A stretch of 10,556 nucleotides of DNA from Polyrhizophydium stewartii (Eukaryota; Chytridiomycota; Chytridiomycetes; Rhizophydiales), in assembly GCA_027604665.1 (NCBI GenBank), contig JADGIZ010000651.1, positions 1-10,556 of the forward strand. Direction: 5' to 3'. Under the pieces are notes generated by a model, which made no database searches, was not told the DNA's origin, and saw only the letters and a program-made list of their open reading frames with translations. Every line of letters starts with the position of its first letter. The stretch's first letter is position 1. The position numbers were made by a program, and so were the translations under genes. Positions 1-7,714 of the stretch are shown one piece after another.

Positions 1-167
1 ATGCCATCCCGTCACATCGCCGCACACTGCCCGCCCCCCGACCCGTATGCCGCATGCCGCCCGGCTCGCGATCGCCCGCGCCGTCCGCCCTGACGGCCGT
101 GTGCGGCACCCTGTCTGCTCTGCGCTGTCCCGGCTGACCCCCTGCGCCCGCCTCAGTCCCCCTTCAG
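1..167 (+). other. Probable intron sequence upstream of the first visible exon
   Basis: The first recognisable coding sequence begins at 168, directly after TTCAG (163-167). A CTGAC branch-like site lies at 134-138, followed by a C-rich tract. None of the three forward frames of 1-167 gives protein that resembles the preceding part of an ERI-1-type exonuclease domain. The exon carrying the first catalytic Asp-x-Glu motif is therefore probably to the left of the window. A GTATGC at 45-50 could be the donor, but the 44 bases before it translate to nothing recognisable, so the donor is left open. Confidence 0.5.
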
Positions 168-3100
168 ACCGCCATCAAGATCCTCATGGACTACCTCACC
201 TCGGCAATCACCTCCCAGGGCCACTCGTTTGTCTTCATGACCCACGGCGAGTGGGACCTGCGCTACCAGATGACCCGAGAGTCGCGCGAAAAGGACATTG
301 TGCTGCCGGACTGCTTCGGCGTCTTCTTTGACACGATCCAGGAGGTCCAAAAGTACTTGCGCCTATCGGACCCCAACGTTGCGCTTACCGCAGTCAAAAA
401 GTCGCTCACGGGTCTTCTCCACATCCTTCAGCTGCCCATGCCCATGCGCATGCGTGGAAGCCACAACATCGCCACGCAGGTCGCCCAGATCGCCATCTTC
501 CTGCTCGAAAAGACGGGCCACATGCGCAACTGGTTCGTGTGCCCCCAACCCGGCCCGGCCCCCATGTCTCCGGCCCTCCCGATGATCCCCGTCGCGGCCG
601 CTGCCCATCAGGACCCGTCGCAGCCTGCCCAGCAGTTCCTTGTCCCCGTAACTGTGCACGGCCAGCCGCCACAGATGCACATGCTGCAGCAGCCCATGCC
701 CCACCCGCACCATCAGCAGCAGCAGCACATGTATCTGCACCAGCTCTCCAGCAGCTCCTCGGCACCCGCCATGGTGCGCACCGCGTCGGCCTCGTCGTCG
801 ACCCCCGACTCGGAGCAGCGCACAAACGCATCCTCGTCGCCCATCGCCACCAACCAGGCGTCCTCTGGCGTCGGCCTCGCCAGGAGCCCCTCGATCGCGT
901 CCTCGCCGTCCAAGGCACGCGGCAGGCACGCCCAGTCGGCCTCGGCCTCGTCCACGTCCTCGGCTAGCTCGTTCCACGGCGCTGCTGGCGGCAAGGACGG
1001 CGGCAAGGGGTCCAAGGGAAAGTCTGGCGCAGGCGGCAGCATCAACAGCAGCCCAAAAATCAGGTCCGCCTCTGCCCGCCGCTCCCGCCTCGACCTCTCC
1101 GTCGCCCAAAGCGGCTCCATTCTGCCGGCCGGGCTCGCCGCCGGCCCCGCCATCGCCGCAACGACAAACGTATCCATCTCGTCGGCCCGCGGATCGATCA
1201 CAATGGCGTCGTCGCCCGCATACTCGGACGCATCGCCCTCAGTGTCTTCGGCCACCATGCCCTCGCCCACGCCGTCGTCCGCGGGGCTTCTTGTGTTCCC
1301 CATGGTGCAGCCCGTCAACCTGACAAAGAAGCTCTCAGAGTTTGTCGAGACCCAGTCGTGTACCATCCGCCTGGCCGGATTACCCTACCGTGCATCGGAA
1401 AAGTGCGTGTCGCGGAGCCTGGTTGCTTGCTTACCGTCCGTCGCTGACCCTCATCTTTCCTGCCTCCTGCTGCGCGCGTTGCAGAGAGGTGCACGTGTGG
1501 CTTTCGGGCTCAGGCGTCACGCCCGTCAAGGTCGTGATCCCGCGCACCGCTGGCGGCAAGGCAAACGGCACCGGCTTTGCTGTCTTCAAGACGCACGACG
1601 ATGCGCGCAGCGCACTGCTGCTCAACGGCCGCACCTTCATGGAGCGTACGATCCAAGTCAGCCCGTCTCTGGACTCGGTCAACATGGAGGCCGAGCTGGC
1701 CGCGTCCGCCACCATGATTCCGTACTCGCCTCACGCGATCCGTCCCTCGCACCCGCCTGGATCGCCGTCGCTCTCGGTCTCGTCGTTTACAATCGGGTCG
1801 CCGGTTGCCTCGGTCCTGACGCGCGACGTTCGCTCGCCGCGCCAGCGCGCTTCGTCGGTGAGTCGCCTTGGCAACATCTGCGTTGCTTTGACTCTGCTCG
1901 CCGCAAGCCGTGTCGCTGACAGTGGCTTCGCATCAGCCGCATCTGGGCGATCGCAAGGAAGGGAAACGTCTTGAATGGGTGAGCAGCTGTTGCGGCATCC
2001 GCTTGCCCTGCTTCCGTTGCTTGTTCCGCTGACGACTCCGACTGCATCCCATGCAGAAACCATCGCTCGACTTTAGTGACTACCAGCGCGCGACCCGCAG
2101 CCTGTCGCAGTCGCCGCTCGCGTCCGCGCAGCCGCTCCACGGCTTCCAGCAAATGGTCCCGTCCAACACGGTGCATTACCACCAGCCGCAGCAGCATTCC
2201 ATCCAGCAACCCATTGCTCACGTGGTGCACCCGCACCACATGCAGCCGGCGCAGTCCATGCCACACATGACCATGTCGATGCCGCTCCATGTCGCCATGA
2301 ACATGCCCATGCCCGTGCCCATCCCGGTTCCGTACGTCATGCACCACCCGATGCAGTACAGCCCCGTGCCTGCCCAGATCTCCGCCCACTCGCACCACGC
2401 GTCGCCGTCGCCGTCGCCGCCTCCCCACCAGCTCCACTACCAGCAGCACCAGCGACAGCACCAGCACCAGCATGAGTCGCAGCTGGAGCAGCAGCATCAG
2501 GACGAGCAGGAACAGCAGGAACAGCAGCACGACCACGGTCGCGAGGACCACGATCACCAGGAGCACCGAGAGCAAGAGCAGCAGTCGTACCAACAACCCC
2601 ACTCGTCGGTCCACGAGACCCAAGGCCATCCCGCCACCATCATCCAGTACCAATCGCCGTCCATGTCTTACTCCCCGCATCCCCACGCCCAGCATCACCA
2701 CTACCAGCAGCCTCATCAGCAACTTGCGCACGTCCAGATGCACCACCAGGCGTCTCCGCAGATGCAGATGCTTTCGGCGCCATCGCCTCAGCCGCACCAG
2801 CAACCCTACTACCAGCACCATGGCTATCAGCACAGCAGCCACCACGTGGCCTTCCGCCCCGGCGATTGGTACTGCGCCAACCCCAGCTGCCAGTTCGTCA
2901 ACTTTGCTTCTCGCCACAACTGCATGCGCTGCGGAACCGACAAGCCCGTCATTGCGCAGGCTGCGACTGCGTCGCCGATGCCACTCATGGCGACGCCGCC
3001 CGAGACAACGGATGGCGGCGTGTACTATGTTACGCAAGCGCTGGCCATTGATGGAGTCACGCAGGCCATGCACCACATGCAACCGTTCGCCCAGCATCCA

Positions 3101-3718
3101 CCCCACCCGCACGCCATGTACCAGCACCCGCATGCAGCCCACTCGCATTCCTCCCCGCAGCCTCACTACCAGCCATATCCGTACCAGTATGCCCAGGTGC
3201 CCCAGCCCATTCCCCACCACCAGCTCGTCTACGCCGACCCGGCGGCTGCGCACGATGCCGCATACCCCGTTGCGGCCGAGCCGACGGCCTCGCCCTCGAT
3301 GTCCCATGCCCATGCCCCGCACAAGGGCCTCGCCTCCCCGTCAATGTCGCAGACGTCGTCCAAGTCTGGCCAGCGCCAGCGTCCGCTGTCGTCGAGTGGG
3401 CAGTCCACGTCGCGACCAGGCGACTGGCTCTGCGATGGGCCTGGCTGCCGATACTCCAACTTTGCGAGCCGCACGCAGTGCAACAAGTGCGGCCGTCCAC
3501 GTCCCTCGGCGCCGACTGCAGCCGCGGCCACGGCGTCTATGCCCTCCCCGACGCCCAGGCCCGCTTCGATATCTGGCCCCAAATCCTCTGATTCGCCGAC
3601 GGAGACGACGCCGGCCACCGCCGCCGCTGCATCCTCGGCCCCCGAACCCGCCACTGCAGCTGGCACCTCTCCCTCATTGCCGGCGGACGGCCTTTCGCCC
3701 GCCCTCGCAGATCACTGA
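168..3718 (+). CDS. NRP1: Nrp1/ARP-like RNA-binding protein: ERI-1-like exonuclease fold, RRM and two RanBP2 zinc fingers (5' partial)
   Basis: Proposed model: join(<168..1402, 1485..1857, 2057..3718), giving 1089 visible residues in phase through both introns. Residues 1-115 match the C-terminal half of an ERI-1/3'hExo DEDDh domain, with HGEWD (Asp at residue 30) and a GSHNIATQ segment (His at 99). A Ser/Ala-rich linker runs over roughly 200-380. The RRM covers about 396-475, with RNP2 IRLAGL and RNP1 KANGTGFAVF at 437-446. A Met/Pro/His/Gln-rich region covers about 565-800. RanBP2-type fingers W-x-C-x4-C-x3-N-x6-C-x2-C lie at about 803-833 and 990-1020. An RRM followed by two RanBP2 fingers plus low complexity is the architecture of yeast Nrp1 (Asn-rich protein, a stress-granule protein of unclear molecular role), here with His/Gln instead of Asn bias. 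The product is probably cytoplasmic and binds RNA. Position H99+5 is Gln rather than Asp, so nuclease activity is doubtful. The family call is firm. Orthology to NRP1 rests on domain order. Confidence 0.86.
1403..1484 (+). other. Intron inside the RRM (82 nt)
   Basis: GTGCGT donor at 1403 and GCAG acceptor ending at 1484, with CTGAC at about 1444-1448. Splicing joins GAA-AA to A-GAG. This restores the RRM from its RNP2 strand (IRLAGLPYRASEK) into EVHVWLSGSG and on to RNP1. Read through unspliced, the upstream frame loses the RRM. Confidence 0.9.
1858..2056 (+). other. Intron between the RRM exon and the His/Gln-rich exon (199 nt)
   Basis: GTGAGT donor at 1858 and ATGCAG acceptor ending at 2056, with CTGAC at about 2029-2033. 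It is phase 0, joining ...RASS to KPSLDFSDY. It is more than twice as long as any other intron in the window. No recognisable coding block was seen inside it. Confidence 0.82.
2441..2584 (+). repeat. CAG/CAC/GAG-rich low-complexity tract encoding Gln/His/Glu
   Basis: This is a dense run of CAG, CAC, CAT, GAG and GAC codons within the Nrp1-like gene. It encodes alternating Gln, His and Glu/Asp with segments such as QHQHQHESQLEQQ. It is an imperfect trinucleotide tract, not a pure microsatellite. It is preceded by a short GTCGCC run at about 2400-2420 (Ser-Pro repeats). Such tracts are length-variable and typical of prion-like or condensate-forming RNA-binding proteins. Confidence 0.8.
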
Positions 3719-3817
3719 TATACCTGAAATATGATGTTCATGGTTGGCCAAGATGCCCTTGTGCTTTGGGCAACCCTGCCCGACTTTCCCTGCGAGTGGC
3801 GCGGCCCCCTGTTTGCG
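3719..3817 (+). other. Short intergenic gap
   Basis: Only 99 bases separate the TGA of the Nrp1-like gene from the preferred start of the transporter (253 if the ATG at 3972 is used). They must hold the 3' end of one transcript and the 5' end of the next. No canonical AATAAA, TATA box or CCAAT box was seen. Confidence 0.6.
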
Positions 3818-5981
3818 ATGACGCTGCAGGCCCTGCCCGGCGCGCAGGCATCGCCGGCTCACGGGCCTGCCGCGCGGGAGACGCAGCCGCTGCTGGCGGC
3901 CCGCCCGCACGCCGCCGCCGCCGCCCGCCCCGATGCCCGGCTGCCGCTGTTTGCGGCACCTCGCGGCGGAGATGCCTCCGACGCTCCAGCCGACGAGGAG
4001 CGCCAAGGCAGCGGCGACCGTCCGCGGGGTCAGTCGGCCTGTCGCACCATCCGTCTGTCCCCCCTCCCCGGCCGGCGCTCACGCTCATGCACATGCGGCC
4101 GTGGACGCCGGCGTCCGCACAGGCATTGCGCGCCTCAAGCGCTGGCTCTCCGACGTCTCGCTGCCCGCCGCGGCCACGAGCAACGAAGCCGCGCTTGCGC
4201 TGTGCGTGCTCGTCGGCGCGGTGCTCTGGGCCATCCCGCCGACAGAGAGCCTGTCGGCAAGTGGCATCCACCTGCTCGCCGTGTTTCTCAGGTGCGTGCG
4301 CCGTGCCCGTCTTGCCCACTCCGCCGACGCTTGGAACACCACAGCGGAGGCTCATGCTGCAACCGCCCCAGTGTTGTGCTGGCTCTGTCGATCACGGCGT
4401 ACCCCATTGCGCTCGTCGTTGGCCTGGCGCTCGTGATCCTCACGCTCACGCAGACGTTCGAGTGCCAGACACGCGACGGGCTGCGAGTCGAGTGCAGCCT
4501 CTGCGGAACCCCGCGTTTGTCGGCCGACAACCTCGCGCCAGTGGCGCCTGTCTTTGAGTGCCGTGGCTTGGAAGTGAGCGCAGCATGGATCCGGCGCTCG
4601 CCTCGTCGTGCATGTTGTGCTCACTCGGCATCTGCGCAGGACGGCTTCAAGGTCGCCCTATCTGGGTTCGCGAACCCGGTGGCTTGGCTCATCACCTGTG
4701 CATTCCATCTCGGCAAGGCCGTCGACACGACGCACTTGGGCCGGCGCATCGCCCTGGCGCTCGTCAGCCGCTGGGGCGTCTCGGTCGCGGGCCTTGGCCT
4801 GTCTGTGTTTGCGTCCGAGATGATCCTCGCGCCGTTCGTGCCGAGCAACACAGCGCGCGGCGGCGGCATCGTGCTGCCGATCGTGTCGTCCATGATCAGC
4901 ATCCTCGGGTCGACGCCGTCGCAGGCGCCTGCCCTCGGCCGCTTCCTCGTGCTGTGCGGGTCGCACGCAAACTTGCTCATTTCGTCCATGTTTGTGACGG
5001 GGGCTGCGCCAAACCCCGTCGTTGCCGAGACCGTGCGGCGCGTGTTCCCCGACGTCGGCTTTGGCTTCTTCACATGGACGCTCGGCGCCAGCGTTCCCGC
5101 GCTCTGCAGCGCGGCGCTGCTTCTTGCCATCTTCCATGCACTCGACAGGCCCGCATACGATGCGCACCACGTGCTGGCGCAGTCGCGGCTGCAGCTCGAG
5201 GCAATGGGACCCATGTCGCTGCGCGAGAAGCAGCTGTGCGGCGTGCTGGCCGGCGCGCTCGGGTTGTGGATGACTGGCGCGCGCACGGGCATCCCCGAGG
5301 CACTCGTCGGGATGATGGCCCTCGTGGCGTGCCTGTTCCTGGGCGTGATCTCGTGGGACGACGTGGCCCGCAATGCCAAAGCCTGGGATACGTACTTTTG
5401 GCTTGCAGGCATGCTTGTCATGGCCGAGCAGCTCACGGCGCTCGGCGTGTCAAAGTGGATCGGTGTCAGCTGCGCCGCGCTAATCGACAACGCCGGCTTG
5501 TCGCCGCTGGCCGGGTCCATGCTGCTGGCCGTGGCGTACTTTTTGTCGTCGATGCTGTTCTCGAGCATCACGGGTGAGCGAGATGTGGAGTGGCGCTGGA
5601 TCGGATGCGAGTCTGCGGTGCTGACACCAAGACGTGATGCAAAGGACACGCTGTCGCCCTCGTTGGTCCGTTCCTCGAGGCAGGCAAAGCCATCGGCGCG
5701 CCAGCCCTGCTGATCACGCCGCTGCTGGCATACTTCTCGTCGCTGTGCGCATGCCTGGTGAGCCTCGTTGGGATCGCACAGCATCGCGCGGCTGCTGACG
5801 CTCTGAATCCGCACGGCGGCACAAGACGCACTTTTCGACCGGCTCAGTGGTGCTCTACTTTGCACAAGGGTTTGTGCCGCAGCGCCAGTGGCTCTGGATC
5901 GGGCTGTGGGTCGCGGCCACGTACTTTGGCGTCTACTTTAGCGTCGGCGTCGCTTGGTGGAAGATGCTCGGCTTCTTTTAG
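3818..5981 (+). CDS. Divalent anion:Na+ symporter (DASS/SLC13 family), dicarboxylate or 2-oxoglutarate/malate translocator type
   Basis: Preferred model: join(3818..4028, 4123..4291, 4372..4573, 4640..5573, 5645..5757, 5826..5981), 594 aa, all phases consistent. It is a polytopic membrane protein of about 11-12 hydrophobic segments, starting near residue 93. Family marks are FVPSNTARGGGIVLPI, holding the first SNT signature at 263-265, GFANPVAWLI before it, a second Ser-x-Thr (SSITGH, 503-505), and C-terminal THFSTG (from 544) ending WWKMLGFF. These resemble the CitT/DiT1 branch. No SPX domain is visible, unlike yeast Pho87/90/91 phosphate transporters. Expected role is transport of di- or tricarboxylates or sulfate; substrate and membrane cannot be told. 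The N-terminus holds an acidic dileucine motif ETQPLL (21-26). ATG 3818 has G at -3. A competing start is ATG 3972 read straight through 4029-4122 (574 aa). A four-Cys hydrophilic loop at residues 158-190 is unusual. Confidence 0.85.
4029..4122 (+). other. Putative first intron of the transporter (94 nt), possibly alternative
   Basis: GTCAGT donor at 4029 and GCACAG acceptor ending at 4122, with a C-rich tract and a CTCAC branch-like site between. Splicing joins the frame of ATG 3818 to the frame of the first membrane segment (...DRPR-G-IARLKRW). If it is not removed, the same downstream frame is open back to ATG 3972 and ATG 3933. Both readings give a complete protein, so this intron is less certain than the others. 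Confidence 0.55.
4292..4371 (+). other. Transporter intron (80 nt)
   Basis: GTGCGT donor at 4292 and CCCCAG acceptor ending at 4371. Splicing joins ...IHLLAVFL to SVVLALSITAYPIAL through a split AG|T Ser codon and changes frame. Both sides are consecutive membrane segments of the DASS fold. Confidence 0.85.
4574..4639 (+). other. Transporter intron of 66 nt, in frame and without stop
   Basis: GTGAGC donor at 4574 and GCGCAG acceptor ending at 4639. It is phase 0 and exactly 22 codons long with no stop, so retention would insert 22 residues rather than break the protein. Removal joins ...FECRGLE to DGFKVALSGFANP, which fits the family better than the Arg/Ala/Cys-rich insert. Confidence 0.7.
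5574..5644 (+). other. Transporter intron (71 nt) with AAAG acceptor
   Basis: GTGAGC donor at 5574, CTGAC branch-like site at about 5621-5625, acceptor AAAG ending at 5644. Joining G|GA gives SSITGHAVALVGPFLEAGKAIGAP, which continues the second Ser-x-Thr region of the DASS fold. The A before AG is atypical for an acceptor, but the protein match is good. Confidence 0.8.
5758..5825 (+). other. Last transporter intron (68 nt)
   Basis: GTGAGC donor at 5758, CTGAC branch-like site at about 5793-5797, acceptor ACAAG ending at 5825, phase 0. It joins ...FSSLCACL to THFSTGSVVLYFAQG, the conserved C-terminal DASS segment. Confidence 0.85.
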
Positions 5982-6453
5982 GGGGTGAGTTGGACAGCAA
6001 ACGCAAGCAAGTTTCCAAGTTCCATATAATCATTCATCCATTCGTTTGTGGCCTCTCGTCCCCGACTCCTCGCCGGAGCAGTGCTCGCTGGCTGCGAGTG
6101 CGCTTTGCAGGGGTTCACAATAGATTCGATAATCCCCGAGGGCTGCGCTGTTCTGTGAGTGCTCGCCGGGAGCTCTGTGCGGCAGCTTGCGGTCGTGCGG
6201 GCAAGATGTCGCCTGGCCGAGCATTGCAAGCAAGGTCTGCCGAAAGGGAGGGAGAGCTTTGAAAGCCACTCGGCCACGGCGTGGAGCAGCAGCCGGTGGG
6301 TGGCAGCAGCCACTCGCGGCGTAGCGCCGAGCCTGCAGCCTCTCTTTCCCCTCGCGAGTAGCCCGACAGGGGAGAGCAACCCCGAGCCCGAGCGCCCCGT
6401 CGCGCACAAGGTCGAGGGTCTCGCGATCTGAACCCTCATCGACGCCAAAGCCA
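5982..6453. other. Intergenic region between transporter and secreted-protein gene
   Basis: No coding sequence or RNA gene could be supported. The first 60 bases hold the locally AT-richest stretch (CATATAATCATTCATTC, about 6023-6039), a plausible 3' UTR or polyadenylation region of the transporter, though no exact AATAAA was found. The rest is GC-rich with open frames on both strands that have no natural protein character. Confidence 0.5.
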
Positions 6454-6458
6454 CCAAT
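6454..6458 (+). promoter_or_regulatory. CCAAT box of the secreted EXORDIUM-like gene
   Basis: CCAAT in forward orientation lies 66 bases before the TATA box and about 120 bases before the ATG at 6577. This is usual spacing for a HAP/NF-Y-type site in fungal promoters. A 5-bp match alone is weak; its position supports it. Confidence 0.5.
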
Positions 6459-6479
6459 CAAGGCCGGATTTGGAAGTCG

Positions 6480-6502
6480 AGACCCGCATCATCCGCGGGT
6501 CT
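6480..6502. promoter_or_regulatory. Perfect 8-bp inverted repeat upstream of the TATA box
   Basis: The arms AGACCCGC (6480-6487) and GCGGGTCT (6495-6502) are perfect reverse complements separated by ATCATCC. The site ends 21 bases before the TATA box, a position suited to binding of a dimeric regulator. GC-rich inverted repeats of this kind resemble sites for fungal Zn2Cys6 factors, but no specific factor is claimed. Confidence 0.5.
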
Positions 6503-6523
6503 TTCTCCTGTCCGTGCTCTGGA

Positions 6524-6531
6524 TATAAAAA
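6524..6531 (+). promoter_or_regulatory. TATA box (TATAAAAA)
   Basis: TATAAAAA starts 53 bases before the ATG at 6577 in otherwise GC-rich DNA, leaving room for a 5' UTR of about 20 nt. It is the clearest TATA box upstream of a protein gene in the window and suggests a regulated, strongly expressed gene. Confidence 0.8.
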
Positions 6532-6576
6532 GGCCCGCGGCCCTGCGAGGGTGAGGCGGCAACCAGCCTCCTCGAC

Positions 6577-7714
6577 ATGGTCTCATTCAACGCACTGGCC
6601 GCGACCGCTCTGCTGGCCTTTGCCGCGCTTGTCAGCGCCAGCCCAGCACCGGCCGCCGATGCCCAAGGCCGACCGCCTATCCATCCCCTGCGCACAGACC
6701 CGCCCCCCTCCACGCACCGCCGACCTATCCATCCCCTTCGCGACTCAGGCAGCCCCGACACGCTATCCGTCGCCCACCTCCGTGCATCCGTCCATCCCGT
6801 GCGCAACGCAACCAGGCCCGACTCGCTCGCTCCTGTCCCCATCAACTACCACCTCGGTGCTCCTGTGCTCACTCGCTACCTGACCGTCTACCGTGCGTCG
6901 CGCCTTGCTTCCGCCGCCGTTGTTGCCGCTGTCGCTCGACACCGAGCGCTCTGAGCAACTGCTGACTCGCCGCACGCCAGTCATCTATTACGGCAAGTGG
7001 ACAACCCAGCAGCGCGCCATCGTCGAGGACTTTGTCAAGGGCCTTGGAGCGTCGTCGTGGTACGCCATCAACAAGAAGTACTACTACCAGGCCCGGGCCA
7101 CATCAGGCAAGGTCTTTGTGCAAACTCCTGTTGTGCTCGCCGGCACGGCCAGCGACAACTACTCGCTCGGCAAGGCGCTGTCGGGCAACGCGCTGCCCAA
7201 CATCATCCAAGCCCAGATCAACGCGCGCACTCTGCCCGAGGACACCGACGGCGTCTACTTTGTCATGGTCTCGGACGACGTGACGGAGAGCATCCGCAAT
7301 GACTTTGACCCCGGCACCTTTGGCGTTGACTACTGCGGCTACCACCTCTCGTGGCCGCTCAAGTCGGGCAAGCGCATCTTCTACGCCATGGTTGGCAACA
7401 TCTGGGCCGTCCGCAACGCATGTGCTCCGCCTGGCAACCATGACGTGTCGCCCAACGGCGACCCGGGAGTCGATGGTGCACTCTCGGTTCTCGCGCACGA
7501 GCTCGTCGAGGCAGTCACGGACCCGATCTCGGACGGCACTCGTGCTTGGGAGGACGCCAATCGTTATGAGAACGCCGACAAGTGCGCGTATACATATGGA
7601 CCCACGTCGCGTGCTTCCAACGGCGCCTTCTACAACATGGGCTGGAACGGCCGCAACTACCTCATCCAGCAGAACTGGGACCCCGTGAAGCAAGCATGCG
7701 CCGTCAGCGCCTGA
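6577..7714 (+). CDS. Secreted EXORDIUM / phosphate-induced protein 1 (PHI-1) family protein
   Basis: Model: join(6577..6892, 6981..7714), 349 aa. Residues 1-21 form a signal peptide (hydrophobic core LAATALLAFAALVSA) with a likely cut after VSA. Residues 22-87 are a Pro/Arg/His-rich spacer holding three copies of a PIHPLR-like motif. The PHI-1/EXORDIUM domain runs from about 88 (INYHLGAPVL) to the end, with YYGKW at 108-112, SSWYAINKKYYYQ, HELVEAVTDP (278-287) and YENADKCAY (from 301). Plant EXORDIUM proteins are apoplastic and linked to growth and sugar or phosphate responses, with no established enzyme activity. HELVE followed by Glu, Asp and Cys looks like a possible metal site, which is inference. 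ATG 6577 is chosen because it opens the signal peptide and sits just behind a TATA box. Family assignment is confident; function in a fungus is unknown. Confidence 0.88.
6676..6804 (+). repeat. Three imperfect in-frame repeats encoding PIHPLR / PIHPLR / SVHPVR
   Basis: The shared core TCCATCCC occurs at 6680, 6728 and 6791, so the units are 48 and 63 bases apart, both multiples of three. At protein level the motif falls at residues 34-39, 50-55 and 71-76, each after the signal peptide and before the folded domain. The surrounding Pro, Asp and Arg are also partly repeated. Confidence 0.72.
6893..6980 (+). other. Intron of the EXORDIUM-like gene (88 nt)
   Basis: GTGCGT donor at 6893, CTGAC branch site at about 6962-6966 and CGCCAG acceptor ending at 6980. 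Splicing through a C|TC codon joins ...PVLTRYLTVY to LIYYGKWTTQQR, the expected contiguous start of the PHI-1 domain. Unspliced, the first frame stops at 6954. Confidence 0.9.

Noticed and set aside
1787..3322. Reverse-strand open frame of 511 codons opposite the Nrp1-like gene
   Set aside because: Its long Leu/Val/Arg runs are the complement of the CAG/CAC/CAT-rich tract. They imitate membrane segments but come from the low complexity of the real gene.
2472..3734. Forward open frame of 420 codons in another frame of the same exon
   Set aside because: Ser/Arg/Thr/Pro-rich shadow. The competing frame encodes two exact RanBP2 zinc fingers.
3766..4557. Forward open frame of 263 codons at the transporter start
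   Set aside because: Arg/Pro/Ala-rich and without hydrophobic segments. The other two frames, joined by introns, give the transporter.
4621..5865. Reverse-strand open frame of 414 codons opposite the transporter
   Set aside because: It spans several transporter introns and exons without interruption and shows no family motif. It is a complement of the conserved DASS coding sequence.
6108..6148. Possible tRNA B box or hairpin around GGGGTTCACAATAGATTCGATAATCCCC
   Set aside because: The TTCGA-like core does not fit the full B-box consensus, no A box or acceptor stem could be built, and the arms pair imperfectly.
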